Shown here piece by piece: positions 41,970-51,893 of a stretch of 64,000 nt of DNA. Positions within the stretch are counted from its first letter, which is position 1; each line of letters begins with the position of its first letter. The notes below the pieces were generated by a model that saw only the letters and a program-made list of their open reading frames with translations, was not told the DNA's origin and ran no database searches. Source of the stretch: Nocardioides limicola (lineage in GTDB: Bacteria; Actinomycetota; Actinomycetes; Propionibacteriales; Nocardioidaceae); the NCBI RefSeq assembly GCF_016827675.1, contig NZ_JAERJA010000008.1, positions 62,001 through 126,000 on the forward strand. Reading direction: 5' to 3'. Made by a program: the position numbers and the translations under genes.

Positions 41970-43178
41970 ATGATCAATCTGGAAACCCCCAAGAAGCACA
42001 AGGCGTTCATCGAGCAGGCCCATCAGGTCGCGATGAACATGCTCCGCCCGATCTCCCGCAAGTACGACCTCGCTGAGCACGAGTACCCCAAGGAACTCGA
42101 CATGCTCGCCGCGATGGTCGATGGCCTGGAGTCGTCCGGTGCCTCCGAGGGCGCCGGCGCGACCGGCGTACGCGTCGACAAGCCGACCGAGGAGGGCAAC
42201 AAGAACGGCTCCAACCTTGCGTCGGTGCTCTCGGTCGCCGAGATGTGCTGGGGTGACGTCGGTCTGACGCTCACCATGCCCCGGCAGGGTCTGGGCAACT
42301 CGGCCATCGCCTCGGTGGCCACCGACGAGCAGCTGGAGCGGTTCAAGGGCACCTGGGCGTCGATGGCGATCACCGAGCCGGCCTTCGGTTCGGACTCCGC
42401 GGCCGTCTCGACCACCGCGATCCTCGACGGTGACCACTACGTCCTCAACGGCGAGAAGATCTTCGTCACCTGTGGCGAACGTTCCGACTCCGTCGTGGTG
42501 TGGGCGACCCTGGACAAGTCCCTGGGCCGGGCGGCGATCAAGTCGTTCGTGGTCTTCAAGGACACCCCGGGGCTGAAGGTGGAGCGGCTCGAGGAGAAGC
42601 TCGGCATCCGGGCCTCCGATACCGCGGTGATCACCTTCACCGACTGCCGGGTGCCGAAGGAGAACCTCCTCGGTTCCCCCGACATCGACGTCAAGCAGGG
42701 CTTCGCCGGCGCGATGGCCACGTTCGACAACACCCGCCCCCTGGTGGCGGCGATGGCAGTCGGCTGCGCCCGTGCGTCGCTGGACCTGACTCGTGACCTG
42801 CTGCACCAGGCGGGTGTCGACGTGGACTACGACGCGCCGGCGAACACCCAATCCGCTGCCGCTGCTCGATTCATCCAGCTCGAGGCCGATTGGGAGGCCG
42901 CGAAGCTGCTCACCATGCAGGCGGCGTGGATGGCCGACAACAAGCTGCCGAACTCGCTGGAGGCCTCGATGGCCAAGGCGAAGGCAGGTCGGGCCGCCTC
43001 CGACGTGACCTTGTCCTGTGTGGAACTGTGCACGGGTGTCGGCTACGCCGAGACGGAGCTGCTGGAGAAGTGGGCCCGGGACTCCAAGATCCTGGACATC
43101 TTCGAGGGCACCCAGCAGATCCAGCAGCTGATCGTGGCGCGCCGGGTGCTCGGCCTCACCTCGGCTGAACTGAAGTAG
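41970..43178 (+). CDS. Acyl-CoA dehydrogenase, FadE23-like
   Basis: The 402-residue protein has SMAITEPAFGSDSAAVSTTA, EKIFVTCGERSDSVVVWATL and the C-terminal DIFEGTQQIQQLIVARRVLG with the classical catalytic Glu (FEGT). It probably forms an alpha2beta2 enzyme with the previous gene, as shown for several actinobacterial steroid or lipid dehydrogenases. The substrate is not deducible. ATG 41970 follows after 28 bp. Confidence 0.9.
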   Translation: MINLETPKKHKAFIEQAHQVAMNMLRPISRKYDLAEHEYPKELDMLAAMVDGLESSGASEGAGATGVRVDKPTEEGNKNGSNLASVLSVAEMCWGDVGLTLTMPRQGLGNSAIASVATDEQLERFKGTWASMAITEPAFGSDSAAVSTTAILDGDHYVLNGEKIFVTCGERSDSVVVWATLDKSLGRAAIKSFVVFKDTPGLKVERLEEKLGIRASDTAVITFTDCRVPKENLLGSPDIDVKQGFAGAMATFDNTRPLVAAMAVGCARASLDLTRDLLHQAGVDVDYDAPANTQSAAAARFIQLEADWEAAKLLTMQAAWMADNKLPNSLEASMAKAKAGRAASDVTLSCVELCTGVGYAETELLEKWARDSKILDIFEGTQQIQQLIVARRVLGLTSAELK

Positions 43179-43192
43179 TCGCCAGCCTCTGA

Positions 43193-43230
43193 CAACGGCC
43201 ACCTGGCTCTTCGGAGCCGGGTGGCCGTTG
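43193..43230 (+). terminator. Terminator with TTCG tetraloop after the dehydrogenase pair
   Basis: CAACGGCCACC-T-GGCTC pairs with GAGCC-G-GGTGGCCGTTG around a TTCG loop, giving 17 pairs including one G-U. It starts 14 bp after the stop. Confidence 0.85.
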
Positions 43231-43261
43231 GCGTTCGTGCCGGCGTACACCAGCGACAAGG

Positions 43262-44795
<1,534 letters not shown>

Positions 44796-44798
44796 GGC

Positions 44799-45470
44799 TC
44801 AGCGGCCGGAACTGCGCCGTCGGGGCCCGGCGCGGCCGGAACCACTCCTGGCCGGTTTCCGCGCCTTGCCGGGGGCGGCTGACCGCTGCGCGGTGACCGT
44901 CCGGGCCGGTCCGGGTTGCTTCGGGGCCCTGCCCCGGGTGCTGTTGGCGGTGCGGCCGCGCACCACGCCGATGAACTCCTCGATCAGCGGGTCCTCGTCG
45001 GCGCGCGGCCAGGCCAGGCCCACGGAGGTGACCGCGGCGTCGGTGACCGGCCGCCAGATCAGGTCCTTGCGGTGGAACTCCCGCGCGACGGCCATCGGCG
45101 CCAGCAGCAGGCCGGCGCCCGCAGCGACGGTGGCCACCCGGTCCGCCCACAGGACCGCGTCGGCGTACTCGGCCAGTTCGCCGTCCAGTTCGGTGAGCTC
45201 GACCTCCTCGGCCGCGGCGACGAAGTGGTCGGCCGGGGCGATCACCACGGGCTGCTCGTCGTAGAGGGGGATCAGATGCAGTTCCTCGGGCCGGTTGAAG
45301 GCGGCGTCGTAGCGGGCCAGCAGCATCCGCACCTCACCGGCGGCGAGTGCCGCCCACTGCTCCTGTTGCTCGACCCGGAACCCTCGGACCGGGGTCGCCG
45401 GGTGTCGCTCCTGCCAGCGCCGGAACCATTTCGTCGGGGTCACCCCCGGCACGAAGCCGACCGTGAACAT
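44799..45470 (-). CDS. LysR substrate-binding-domain protein without HTH
   Basis: The 223-residue protein starts directly at the LysR effector domain (FTVGFVPGVTPTKWFRRWQE, LIPLYDEQPVVIAPADHF, AGLLLAPMAVAREFHRKDL) and lacks the N-terminal helix-turn-helix. Instead it ends in a ~55-residue Arg/Lys/Pro/Ser-rich tail (KARKPARSGSGRAGPRRRSS). ATG 45470 overlaps the M20 peptidase stop by one base, so a missing upstream HTH is not hidden in frame. It may be a small-molecule sensor or nucleic-acid binder; function unknown. Confidence 0.85.
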   Translation of the reverse strand: MFTVGFVPGVTPTKWFRRWQERHPATPVRGFRVEQQEQWAALAAGEVRMLLARYDAAFNRPEELHLIPLYDEQPVVIAPADHFVAAAEEVELTELDGELAEYADAVLWADRVATVAAGAGLLLAPMAVAREFHRKDLIWRPVTDAAVTSVGLAWPRADEDPLIEEFIGVVRGRTANSTRGRAPKQPGPARTVTAQRSAAPGKARKPARSGSGRAGPRRRSSGR

Positions 45471-46807
45471 CACACCTCGTCCAGGAATCGGTCGAAGACC
45501 CGGGCGCCGAACGTCAGTGCGTCGACCGGCACCCGCTCGTTGACGCCGTGGAAGAGCGCGGTGAAGTCCAGGTCGGCCGGCAGGCGCAGGGGAGTGAACC
45601 CGTAGGAGCTCATGCCCAGCTTGCGGAAGTGCTTGGCGTCGGTGCCGCCACTCATCAGGAACGGCGCCACCAGCGCGTCGGGGTCCTCGGCGAGCAGTGA
45701 CCGGGTCATCGCCTCCACCAGCGGGGTGCCGAAGTCGGACTGCCAGGGCTGTTGATGGCTCACCGGGTCGATCTCGATGTCGTCCCCGCAGAGCTGGGCC
45801 AAGGTGGCGAAGAACTCGTCCTCGTAGCCGGGCAGGAAGCGGCCGTCGACGTGGGCGGTCGCCTCGGTCGGGATCACGTTGACCTTGTAGCCGCCACCCA
45901 GCATCGTCGGGTTGCAGGTGTTGCGGATCACCGCCCCGAGCATCCGGGCGGCGCTGCCGAACTCGTCGATGAGTTGATCGGCGTTCTCCGGGGTCGCCTC
46001 GGTGCCGGCCAGTTCGGCGACCGAGGCGAGCAGGGTCTGCATCGCCGGGGTGAGCCGGACCGGCCATTCGTGGGTGCCGATCCTCGCCACCGCGGTGGCG
46101 AGGCGGGTGATGGCGTTGTCGTCGTTGATCATCGAGCCGTGGCCGGCCCGGCCCCGCGCCGTGAGTCGGAGCCAGGCCATGCCCTTCTCGGCCGCCTCGA
46201 TCAGATAGAGCCGTTGTCCGCGGACGGTGGTGCTGAAACCGCCCACCTCACCGACCGCCTCGGAGCAGTGGGCGAGCTCGTCGGCGTGGTTCTCGACCAG
46301 GTGCTGGGCGCCGAGGTGTCCACCGGCCTCCTCGTCGGCGGTGAAGCTGAGCACGATCGGCCGGTCCGGGATCCTGCCGGCCCGGGTGCGGGCCCGGACC
46401 ACCGACAGCAGCATCGCGTCGAAGTCCTTCATGTCCACCGCGCCCCGTCCCCACAGGTAGCCGTCGACCACCTCACCGGAGAAGGGGTCGATCTGCCAGT
46501 CCTCGGCGGCCGCGGGCACCACGTCGAGATGTCCGTGGATCAGCAGGGCATCCCGGTCGGCGGCACCGCCCCACTGAGCGATCAGACTGGTGCGGCCGGG
46601 GCTGGATTCGGTGACCGTGCAGTCGATGCCGACCTCATGGAGGAGGGCCGCCACGTGCTCCGCGGCCTTGCGTTCCCCCGGCCCTGAGTCGTCACCGTAG
46701 TTGCTCGTGTCGATCCGCAGCAGGTCGCGACACAGCTCCACGACCTCGCCGGCCGGGTCGGGGTCAGGGGTCTCGGGGTGGTGCGCTGCCTCCTCCATGA
46801 GGTCCAT
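45470..46807 (-). CDS. M20 family metallopeptidase
   Basis: The 445-residue protein has the two-zinc site motifs LIHGHLDVVP, GRGAVDMKDFDAM, ADEEAGG and, near the C-terminus, SGGTDAKHF. A dimerisation domain lies between. It fits the ArgE/DapE/carboxypeptidase G2 group and probably hydrolyses an N-acyl amino acid or dipeptide; its substrate is not predictable. ATG 46807 or ATG 46798 is possible. Confidence 0.9.
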   Translation of the reverse strand: MDLMEEAAHHPETPDPDPAGEVVELCRDLLRIDTSNYGDDSGPGERKAAEHVAALLHEVGIDCTVTESSPGRTSLIAQWGGAADRDALLIHGHLDVVPAAAEDWQIDPFSGEVVDGYLWGRGAVDMKDFDAMLLSVVRARTRAGRIPDRPIVLSFTADEEAGGHLGAQHLVENHADELAHCSEAVGEVGGFSTTVRGQRLYLIEAAEKGMAWLRLTARGRAGHGSMINDDNAITRLATAVARIGTHEWPVRLTPAMQTLLASVAELAGTEATPENADQLIDEFGSAARMLGAVIRNTCNPTMLGGGYKVNVIPTEATAHVDGRFLPGYEDEFFATLAQLCGDDIEIDPVSHQQPWQSDFGTPLVEAMTRSLLAEDPDALVAPFLMSGGTDAKHFRKLGMSSYGFTPLRLPADLDFTALFHGVNERVPVDALTFGARVFDRFLDEV

Positions 46808-46980
46808 CCTGCCTGATCGGCAAGGGATGTGACGTCGCTCGCAGGATCGGGGCCCGCTGAGCGTGGACGAGGGGTCCGCCGAGTGACCCCGATCACGCGA
46901 GGGAGGCGCCGAAGTTGCGATCGGTGGCCGGTTCGTGGCGCAGTTGTGTGGTTTGCGCCGAGTGAGAAACGAGTGGAGCG

Positions 46981-47547
46981 ATGATGGTGAGGCGACTGAT
47001 CGGGGGCTGTGTGGTGGCGCTGGTGGTCTGCACCGGCGTAGCAACCGCGTCCCCGGTGACGCCCACCGCGTGGGCGCTGGTGATGTCGGCGCCCGAGCCG
47101 GCGGCGCCGTACACCTTGGTGCGGGGCAGCCGCATCCTCCCCGATGCGGACCGCTGGGTGCTCCCGCTGGAGTCCTACCGGCTGACCGGCACCTTCGGTG
47201 CGCGCAGCCGGCTGTGGCGTCGCGTGCACACCGGCTTGGACTTCGCCACCGGCTACGGCACCGCGATCCACTCCGTCGCGGCCGGGACCGTCACCAGCGC
47301 CGGGTACGACGGCGCGTACGGCTACAAGACCGTGGTCACCCACGACGACGGCACCGAGGTCTGGTACTGCCACCAGAGCGCCGTCGACGTCGCGGTCGGC
47401 GACCAGGTCGGCCCGGGTCAGGTGATCGGGTACGTCGGCACCACCGGCAACACCACCGGCCCGCACCTGCACCTTGAGGTCCGGGTGTCCGGGGATGTGC
47501 CGGTTGACCCGATCGACGTCTTCCGCCGGCACGGCCTGCACCCCTGA
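46981..47547 (+). CDS. Secreted M23 (LytM) endopeptidase-like protein
   Basis: The 188-residue protein has a Sec signal peptide (residues 1-24, cleavage near ATASP) and an M23 domain with HTGLDF (His/Asp zinc ligands), YCHQSA and GPHLHLEV (HxH). It would cut peptidoglycan cross-bridges or stems. GAGTGGAG lies upstream of ATG 46981. Length indicates a single catalytic domain with no cell-wall-binding module. Confidence 0.9.
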   Translation: MMVRRLIGGCVVALVVCTGVATASPVTPTAWALVMSAPEPAAPYTLVRGSRILPDADRWVLPLESYRLTGTFGARSRLWRRVHTGLDFATGYGTAIHSVAAGTVTSAGYDGAYGYKTVVTHDDGTEVWYCHQSAVDVAVGDQVGPGQVIGYVGTTGNTTGPHLHLEVRVSGDVPVDPIDVFRRHGLHP

Positions 47548-47578
47548 TCGCAGGCGCCGACGCGGCGACGCCGCCGGG

Positions 47579-48019
47579 TCAGAACCGTCGCAGTTGATAG
47601 GTGCCGGTGGTGGCGGCCACCACGGTGCCCTCCTCGTCGACGAGCTCTGACCGCAGGTCGAACTCGGCCTTGCCGCGGTCCAGCGCCTCCGTCCGGATCC
47701 GTTCGATCTCGGCGTCGTCGAGGGAGACGCTGGCCACCACCGCGGTGCTGGCGGGTCGCAGGAAGTCGATGGAGACTCGCTTCACGATCGGCACGAAGCC
47801 GTCGAGGGGGAAGGAGGTCAGACTGATCACCCCGCCCAGCATCTCCGCGGCCGAGAAGAGCGAGCCGGCGTAGGAGACCCCGAAGTGGTTCACGTTCGGT
47901 TCCGCCGGGAGTCGGCACGCGGCTCGGCCCGGCTCCGCCTCGATCAGCTCCACCCCCATGGCGCCCAGGATCGGCACCATGGTGTGCAGCTGCGAGGTGA
48001 GGGCCGCTGAATCAGTCAT
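47579..48019 (-). CDS. Hot-dog thioesterase (DUF4442/YiiD_C type)
   Basis: The 146-residue hot-dog-fold protein (NVNHFGVSYAGSLFSAAEMLGG, RVSIDFLRPASTAVVASVSL) resembles PaaI/YiiD_C acyl-CoA thioesterases. ATG 48019 is fixed by TACTGT 6 nt upstream on the minus strand; the open frame continues far upstream but antisense to mpaB sequence. Confidence 0.85.
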   Translation of the reverse strand: MTDSAALTSQLHTMVPILGAMGVELIEAEPGRAACRLPAEPNVNHFGVSYAGSLFSAAEMLGGVISLTSFPLDGFVPIVKRVSIDFLRPASTAVVASVSLDDAEIERIRTEALDRGKAEFDLRSELVDEEGTVVAATTGTYQLRRF

Positions 48020-48025
48020 GGTGGG

Positions 48026-48031
48026 ACAGTA
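48026..48031 (-). promoter_or_regulatory. -10 box (TACTGT) of the thioesterase gene
   Basis: Minus-strand TACTGT ends 6 nt before ATG 48019; leaderless pattern. Confidence 0.55.
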
Positions 48032-48042
48032 GTCGAGGCCTC

Positions 48043-49104
48043 TCAGCCGGCCTCGGAGAGTGGGCCGAGGATGGCTTCGGACTCTCGTAGCCCGGCGTCG
48101 CTGGGAGCCCCGCCCTCTCCGAAGACCTTCGCGTGCTGCTTGGCGCGCCACTCCAGATGTGCTTCGGCAGGCTTGTCGTACCCGTACCGGGCGCGCGCCT
48201 CGGCAGGCGTGATCACCTCGGCGGTCAGGGGCGGGATGCCGAGCAGCACCGGCGCGGCGACCGGCACCGTGCCGGGGGAGATCATGCCGAGCACGCGCAG
48301 TTCGGCGCGCTTGCTCAGGTGCAGGACCACGAACGCCACCCGCAGCACGGGCACCACCAGCGCGTCGACGACGCGCGGCTGCCTGATCCCGCTCAGCTCC
48401 CGCATCCAGCGGGGGAGGGTGGCGATGACGCCGGCCCGCAGCACCGCGTTGACTGCCCAGGTCAGCGGGGACAGCAGCCGGGGCAGGGGGGAGACGAGGC
48501 TGGCGCCGTCGAGCAGGTGGTCCATCGCCTGACGGGCGATCGGCGACCCCGACAGGGTCGGCCGCATCTGCTCGAAGTAGGCGGCGATCCCTTCGCGTGT
48601 CGTCGGCACGTCGTCGGGGGAGCAGGTCTGCAGTTCCGCGGCGACCGCACATTCGTGCCAGTAGCGCGCCTCCTCCTCGGCACTGAGCCGGCCCGGCCCG
48701 TACTTCTCGTAGGAGTAGAGGATCGAGTGCCACGCGGTGAGGTGGATCCACAGTTGCGAGTGCGGGTCGTTGGCGTCGTACGGCTCGCCGCTGTACGGGT
48801 CGTGGCCGATCGCCTTGGAGTGGATCCGGACCAGGACGTCGGCAGCCTTGGACGTCTCCCGGGAGCCGCCGAAAGCCACCATCGCGAAGTAGCGCAGGGT
48901 GCGGTCGTAGCGGGTGCGGGGTCGCTTGTAGATGTCGTGGGTCTTGTCGACCGCGGCGACGAGGGCCGGGTCGAGCTCCTCCACCACGACCGCGCGGATG
49001 AACCCGACGGTCAACGAGGTGGGGTAGCTCCAGACCTTCCAGGTGATCGAGTCGGGCCCGAAGAACCCGTAGTCCTCGTGGGGGGTGTACGCCGTGGGTG
49101 GCAT
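48043..49104 (-). CDS. Oxygenase MpaB family (DUF2236) protein
   Basis: The 353-residue protein has DPALVAAVDKTHDIYKRPRTRYDRTLRYFAM-type N-terminal sequence and HSQLWIHLTAWHSILYSYEKYG, whose His and Arg are conserved in the DUF2236 family (MpaB, latex-clearing-protein-like). These are thought to be haem-dependent oxygenases. AAGGAG precedes ATG 49104. The gene is divergent from the TetR gene, which likely controls it. Confidence 0.88.
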   Translation of the reverse strand: MPPTAYTPHEDYGFFGPDSITWKVWSYPTSLTVGFIRAVVVEELDPALVAAVDKTHDIYKRPRTRYDRTLRYFAMVAFGGSRETSKAADVLVRIHSKAIGHDPYSGEPYDANDPHSQLWIHLTAWHSILYSYEKYGPGRLSAEEEARYWHECAVAAELQTCSPDDVPTTREGIAAYFEQMRPTLSGSPIARQAMDHLLDGASLVSPLPRLLSPLTWAVNAVLRAGVIATLPRWMRELSGIRQPRVVDALVVPVLRVAFVVLHLSKRAELRVLGMISPGTVPVAAPVLLGIPPLTAEVITPAEARARYGYDKPAEAHLEWRAKQHAKVFGEGGAPSDAGLRESEAILGPLSEAG

Positions 49105-49163
49105 CAGGTTCTCCTTGCCGGGGTCGCGGGTCGCGACCGGTCACCAGTGGGTGGACGACCAGA

Positions 49164-49193
49164 ATCCTACGCCGATGTAGGAAAAAGATACAA
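49164..49193 (-). promoter_or_regulatory. mpaB-type gene promoter with TetR operator between -35 and -10
   Basis: On the minus strand TTGTAT (49188-49193), an 18-nt spacer and TAGGAT (49164-49169) form the promoter. The palindrome TCCTAC-GCCGAT-GTAGGA (49165-49182) fills the spacer and the -10 box, a classic repressor site for the divergent TetR protein. Confidence 0.7.
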
Positions 49194-49210
49194 GAGTGCA
49201 GGAAAGGCGG

Positions 49211-49216
49211 TAGGCT
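49211..49216 (+). promoter_or_regulatory. -10 box (TAGGCT) of the tetR gene
   Basis: TAGGCT ends 6 nt before ATG 49223; leaderless pattern. Confidence 0.6.
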
Positions 49217-49222
49217 CCGCAC

Positions 49223-49861
49223 ATGCCCACCTCGACCCGAACCACCGCTGAGCGGGTGCGTGCCGCCCATCTGGGGCCGGACCGCCGCCGCCCGCAGGTG
49301 TTGGACGCGGCGCTGCAGGTCGCGGTCAAGCGCGGGTTGGGTGCAGTCACAGTAGGTGCGGTGGCCGAGGAGTTGGGTGTCACTCGCCCGGTGGTCTACG
49401 CGTGCTTCGCCGACCGGGTGCAGATGATCGAGGCCCTGCTCGACCGGGAGCAGCACCGGCTGGCGGACGTGGTGGTGCAGGCGTTGCGCAGCACCGGCGT
49501 CAGCGACGACCCCGAGCAGGCGTTCGTCACCGGCTTCCAGACCTGGCTGAGGTTGGCGGGGGAGCAGCCCGGGACCTGGCGACTCCTGCTCGCCGGCCAA
49601 CCTGATCCCGCGATCAGGGAGCGCTTCGACGCCGGCCGGGCGGCGTTCACCCAGCAGGCGGCGGCGTGGATCGGTCCGGCCATGCAGCGGTGGTGGCACA
49701 CCGAGGACCTGGATCGCAAACTTCCGGTGCTCGTGGAGCTCTTCCTGTCCTCCTGCGAGGCAGCATTGAGGTCGATGCTCGACGGTGCCGATGACTGGAC
49801 GCCCGAGGAGCTCGGCGAGTTCCTCGGGCGTGCCATCCACCGGGCCTTCCGGGACGCCTGA
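49223..49861 (+). CDS. TetR-family regulator
   Basis: The 212-residue protein has the TetR HTH (VLDAALQVAVKRGLGAVTVG, then AVAEELGVTRPVVYACFADR) at about residues 25-65 and an all-helical ligand domain. It is divergent from the MpaB-type oxygenase with an operator in the shared region, so it most likely represses that gene and perhaps itself. Ligand unknown. Confidence 0.92.
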   Translation: MPTSTRTTAERVRAAHLGPDRRRPQVLDAALQVAVKRGLGAVTVGAVAEELGVTRPVVYACFADRVQMIEALLDREQHRLADVVVQALRSTGVSDDPEQAFVTGFQTWLRLAGEQPGTWRLLLAGQPDPAIRERFDAGRAAFTQQAAAWIGPAMQRWWHTEDLDRKLPVLVELFLSSCEAALRSMLDGADDWTPEELGEFLGRAIHRAFRDA

Positions 49862-49865
49862 ACCG

Positions 49866-49970
49866 TCAGTCGCGAGGACTGCGCCGGCTCAGATTGGCCA
49901 CCGCGAGGGCGAGCCCTCCCCAGATGATCAACATCGACACGATCATCATCACGATCGCTTCGGTACTCAT
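49866..49970 (-). CDS. metS: Methionine/alanine importer small subunit
   Basis: The 34-residue peptide MSTEAIVMMIVSMLIIWGGL... is one membrane helix followed by a short basic tail (SRRSPRD). It matches MetS of the MetPS sodium-coupled importer of corynebacteria. ATG 49970 is 1 nt after the metP stop, and GGAGG at the end of metP serves as its ribosome-binding site. It is too short for usual gene-calling thresholds. Confidence 0.9.
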   Translation of the reverse strand: MSTEAIVMMIVSMLIIWGGLALAVANLSRRSPRD

Positions 49971-49971
49971 C

Positions 49972-51537
49972 TCAACGCACCTCCTCGCCGGTCGTGGACG
50001 CTCGGTCGACCTCGCCCGGTGACGTCAACGACGTACCCGTTCGCCAGGGCACCAGGGTCGCCACCAGGCCGAAGACCAGGACAGCCAGCGCGGCTCCCCA
50101 GCCGAAGGTGCCGATCATCCATGCGGGGTAGTCGCCATCGCCGTACGGAGTGCGCACGGCGTCCCGGAACTCAAGCACCAGCACGTAGCTCAGCGCGAGG
50201 GGCGCGACCGCGGCCACCAGCACCTTCCACCACAGGCCGATATGTACCGAGGTGTGCAGGTTCAGATGGGCCGCCAGCGGGTCGAGCGCCCGGACCAGCC
50301 AGGCCATCACCACCATGCTCACCACGGCGACGGCCAGGATGCCGAACTTGTTGATGAAGTTGTCCAGGATGTCGAGGACGTGCAGGCCTGAGGTGGTGCT
50401 GAAGAAGAGCAGACTCAGCACGGCTGCGGGCACCGACACGGCGACGGTGGCGCCGACCCGGGTCATCTCGAACTTGTCCCGGACCGCCGAGATCACCACC
50501 TCGATCACGCTGACCAGCGAGGTGAAGCCGGCCAGCACCAGCGACCCGAAGAAGAGGACGCCGAGCAGCACCCCGAGCGGCGCCTCGCTGATGATCGCCG
50601 GGAACGCGATGAACGCGAGCCCGATGCCTCCGCTGGCGACCTCGGTGACCGCGACGCCGGAGGCCTGGGCCATGAAGCCAAGGGCGGCGAAGACCCCGAT
50701 GCCGGCCAACAGTTCGAACCCGGAGTTGGAGAAGCCGATCACCAGGCCGGAGCCGGGCATGTCGGTCTTGCGACGCACGTAGGAGGAGTAGGTGATCATG
50801 ATCCCGAACCCGATGGAGAGCGAGAAGAAGATCTGCCCGTAGGCGGCCGCCCAGACGCCGGGATGGGTCAGCGCCTCCCAGTTCGGGGTGAACAGGGTGT
50901 TGAGGCCCTGCGCGGCACCGGGGAGCAGCAGCGCCTGCACCACCAGCGCCCCGAAGGTCAGCAGCAGGATCGGGATGAAGACGACAGCGGTGGCGCCGAT
51001 GCCCTTCTGGACGCCGAGCGAGAGCACCACCAGCAACGCGATCCAGACCAGGGCCAACGGCAGCGCCACCCCCATCACGATCTCGGTGGAGATGGTGGTG
51101 TCGCCGACCCGCAGGAACTCTCCGATGAAGAAGCCTGCCGGGTCGTCGCCCCAGGCCTCGGTGACCGCGAAGATCGTGTAGCGGGCGGCCCATGCGAGCA
51201 CCGCCGCGTAGTAGACGGCGATCATGAAGCAGATGCCCACCTGCCACCACCCGAGCCCTTCGGTGGCCCGGTGTTGACGCGCGAAGGACAGGGGTGCCGA
51301 TCCGCGGTTGCGGTGTCCGAGCGCGTAGTCGAGCAGCAGGAACGGGATCCCTGCGGTGAGCAGGGCGACCAGGTAGGGCAGCACGAATGCGCCGCCGCCG
51401 TTCTCGTACGCCACGTACGGGAACCGCCAGATGTTGCCGAGTCCGACTGCGGAGCCGATCGCGGCCAGGATGAAGACGCGGCGGGAGCTGAACATGCCGC
51501 GCTTCTCGTCGAGGGGGGTGGTGTCGACGTCGTTCAC
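49972..51537 (-). CDS. metP: Sodium-dependent methionine/alanine transporter, NSS family
   Basis: The 521-residue protein has about 12 membrane helices and the NSS signature GSAVGLGNIWRFPYVAYENG in helix 1, which holds the Na+ and amino-acid sites. The small-subunit gene directly downstream identifies it as MetP. GTG 51537 has GGAGG 6 nt upstream. Confidence 0.93.
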   Translation of the reverse strand: MNDVDTTPLDEKRGMFSSRRVFILAAIGSAVGLGNIWRFPYVAYENGGGAFVLPYLVALLTAGIPFLLLDYALGHRNRGSAPLSFARQHRATEGLGWWQVGICFMIAVYYAAVLAWAARYTIFAVTEAWGDDPAGFFIGEFLRVGDTTISTEIVMGVALPLALVWIALLVVLSLGVQKGIGATAVVFIPILLLTFGALVVQALLLPGAAQGLNTLFTPNWEALTHPGVWAAAYGQIFFSLSIGFGIMITYSSYVRRKTDMPGSGLVIGFSNSGFELLAGIGVFAALGFMAQASGVAVTEVASGGIGLAFIAFPAIISEAPLGVLLGVLFFGSLVLAGFTSLVSVIEVVISAVRDKFEMTRVGATVAVSVPAAVLSLLFFSTTSGLHVLDILDNFINKFGILAVAVVSMVVMAWLVRALDPLAAHLNLHTSVHIGLWWKVLVAAVAPLALSYVLVLEFRDAVRTPYGDGDYPAWMIGTFGWGAALAVLVFGLVATLVPWRTGTSLTSPGEVDRASTTGEEVR

Positions 51538-51574
51538 GTGGAGCCTCCAGGGTGTGAAGATCCGGACCTCACGG

Positions 51575-51580
51575 ACTCTA
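51575..51580 (-). promoter_or_regulatory. -10 box (TAGAGT) of metP-metS
   Basis: Minus-strand TAGAGT lies 38 nt before GTG 51537; this transcript has a leader with a ribosome-binding site. No clear -35. Confidence 0.35.
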
Positions 51581-51664
51581 GTGGTCCCGGGAGTGGAGGG
51601 GCGAGCGTGGTGTGCGATTCGGCGGCTCTCGATTCGGCGGGCCACTGGCCGCGCTGGACGAGCA

Positions 51665-51699
51665 GAGAGGCCCCGAACCTCAATGGTTCGGGGCCTCTC
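51665..51699 (-). terminator. Terminator after tRNA-Leu, 15-bp stem
   Basis: GAGAGGCCCCGAACC pairs perfectly with its complement around TCAAT, starting 5 nt after the tRNA 3' end. Confidence 0.8.
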
Positions 51700-51704
51700 A
51701 TCGG

Positions 51705-51790
51705 TGTCCGAGGGGGGACTTGAACCCCCACGCCCTAATACGGGCACTAGCACCTCAAGCTAGCGCGTCTGCCAATTCCGCCACCCGGAC
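51705..51790 (-). tRNA. tRNA-Leu (GAG)
   Basis: The 86-nt class II tRNA has acceptor GTCCGGG/CTCGGAC (one G-U pair), D-arm with TTGGCAG, anticodon stem CTAGC/GCTAG with loop TTGAGGT (anticodon GAG), a long variable arm and TGGGGGTTCAAGTCCCC. It ends in discriminator A; CCA is not encoded (the next bases are CCG). It reads CUC/CUU. Confidence 0.95.
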
Positions 51791-51802
51791 GAGTGCGGGG
51801 AA

Positions 51803-51808
51803 ACACTA
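51803..51808 (-). promoter_or_regulatory. -10 box (TAGTGT) of tRNA-Leu
   Basis: Minus-strand TAGTGT lies 12 nt before the mature 5' end (51790). Confidence 0.5.
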
Positions 51809-51893
51809 GCAAAGGAAGGGCCGATGCGTGGCATCGAGGGGCGACGTCGACGCGCCGCGGTTCTGTCTGGGTGCATGCGTTCGGCAACCATGA

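Noticed and set aside
46808..46980. c-di-AMP (ydaO) riboswitch before the M23 peptidase gene
   Set aside because: Common upstream of such genes in Actinobacteria, but the conserved ydaO core sequences are not visible here.
51539..51731. Small open frame across the metP leader and tRNA-Leu terminator
   Set aside because: It overlaps the tRNA and its terminator stem and shows no recognisable features.
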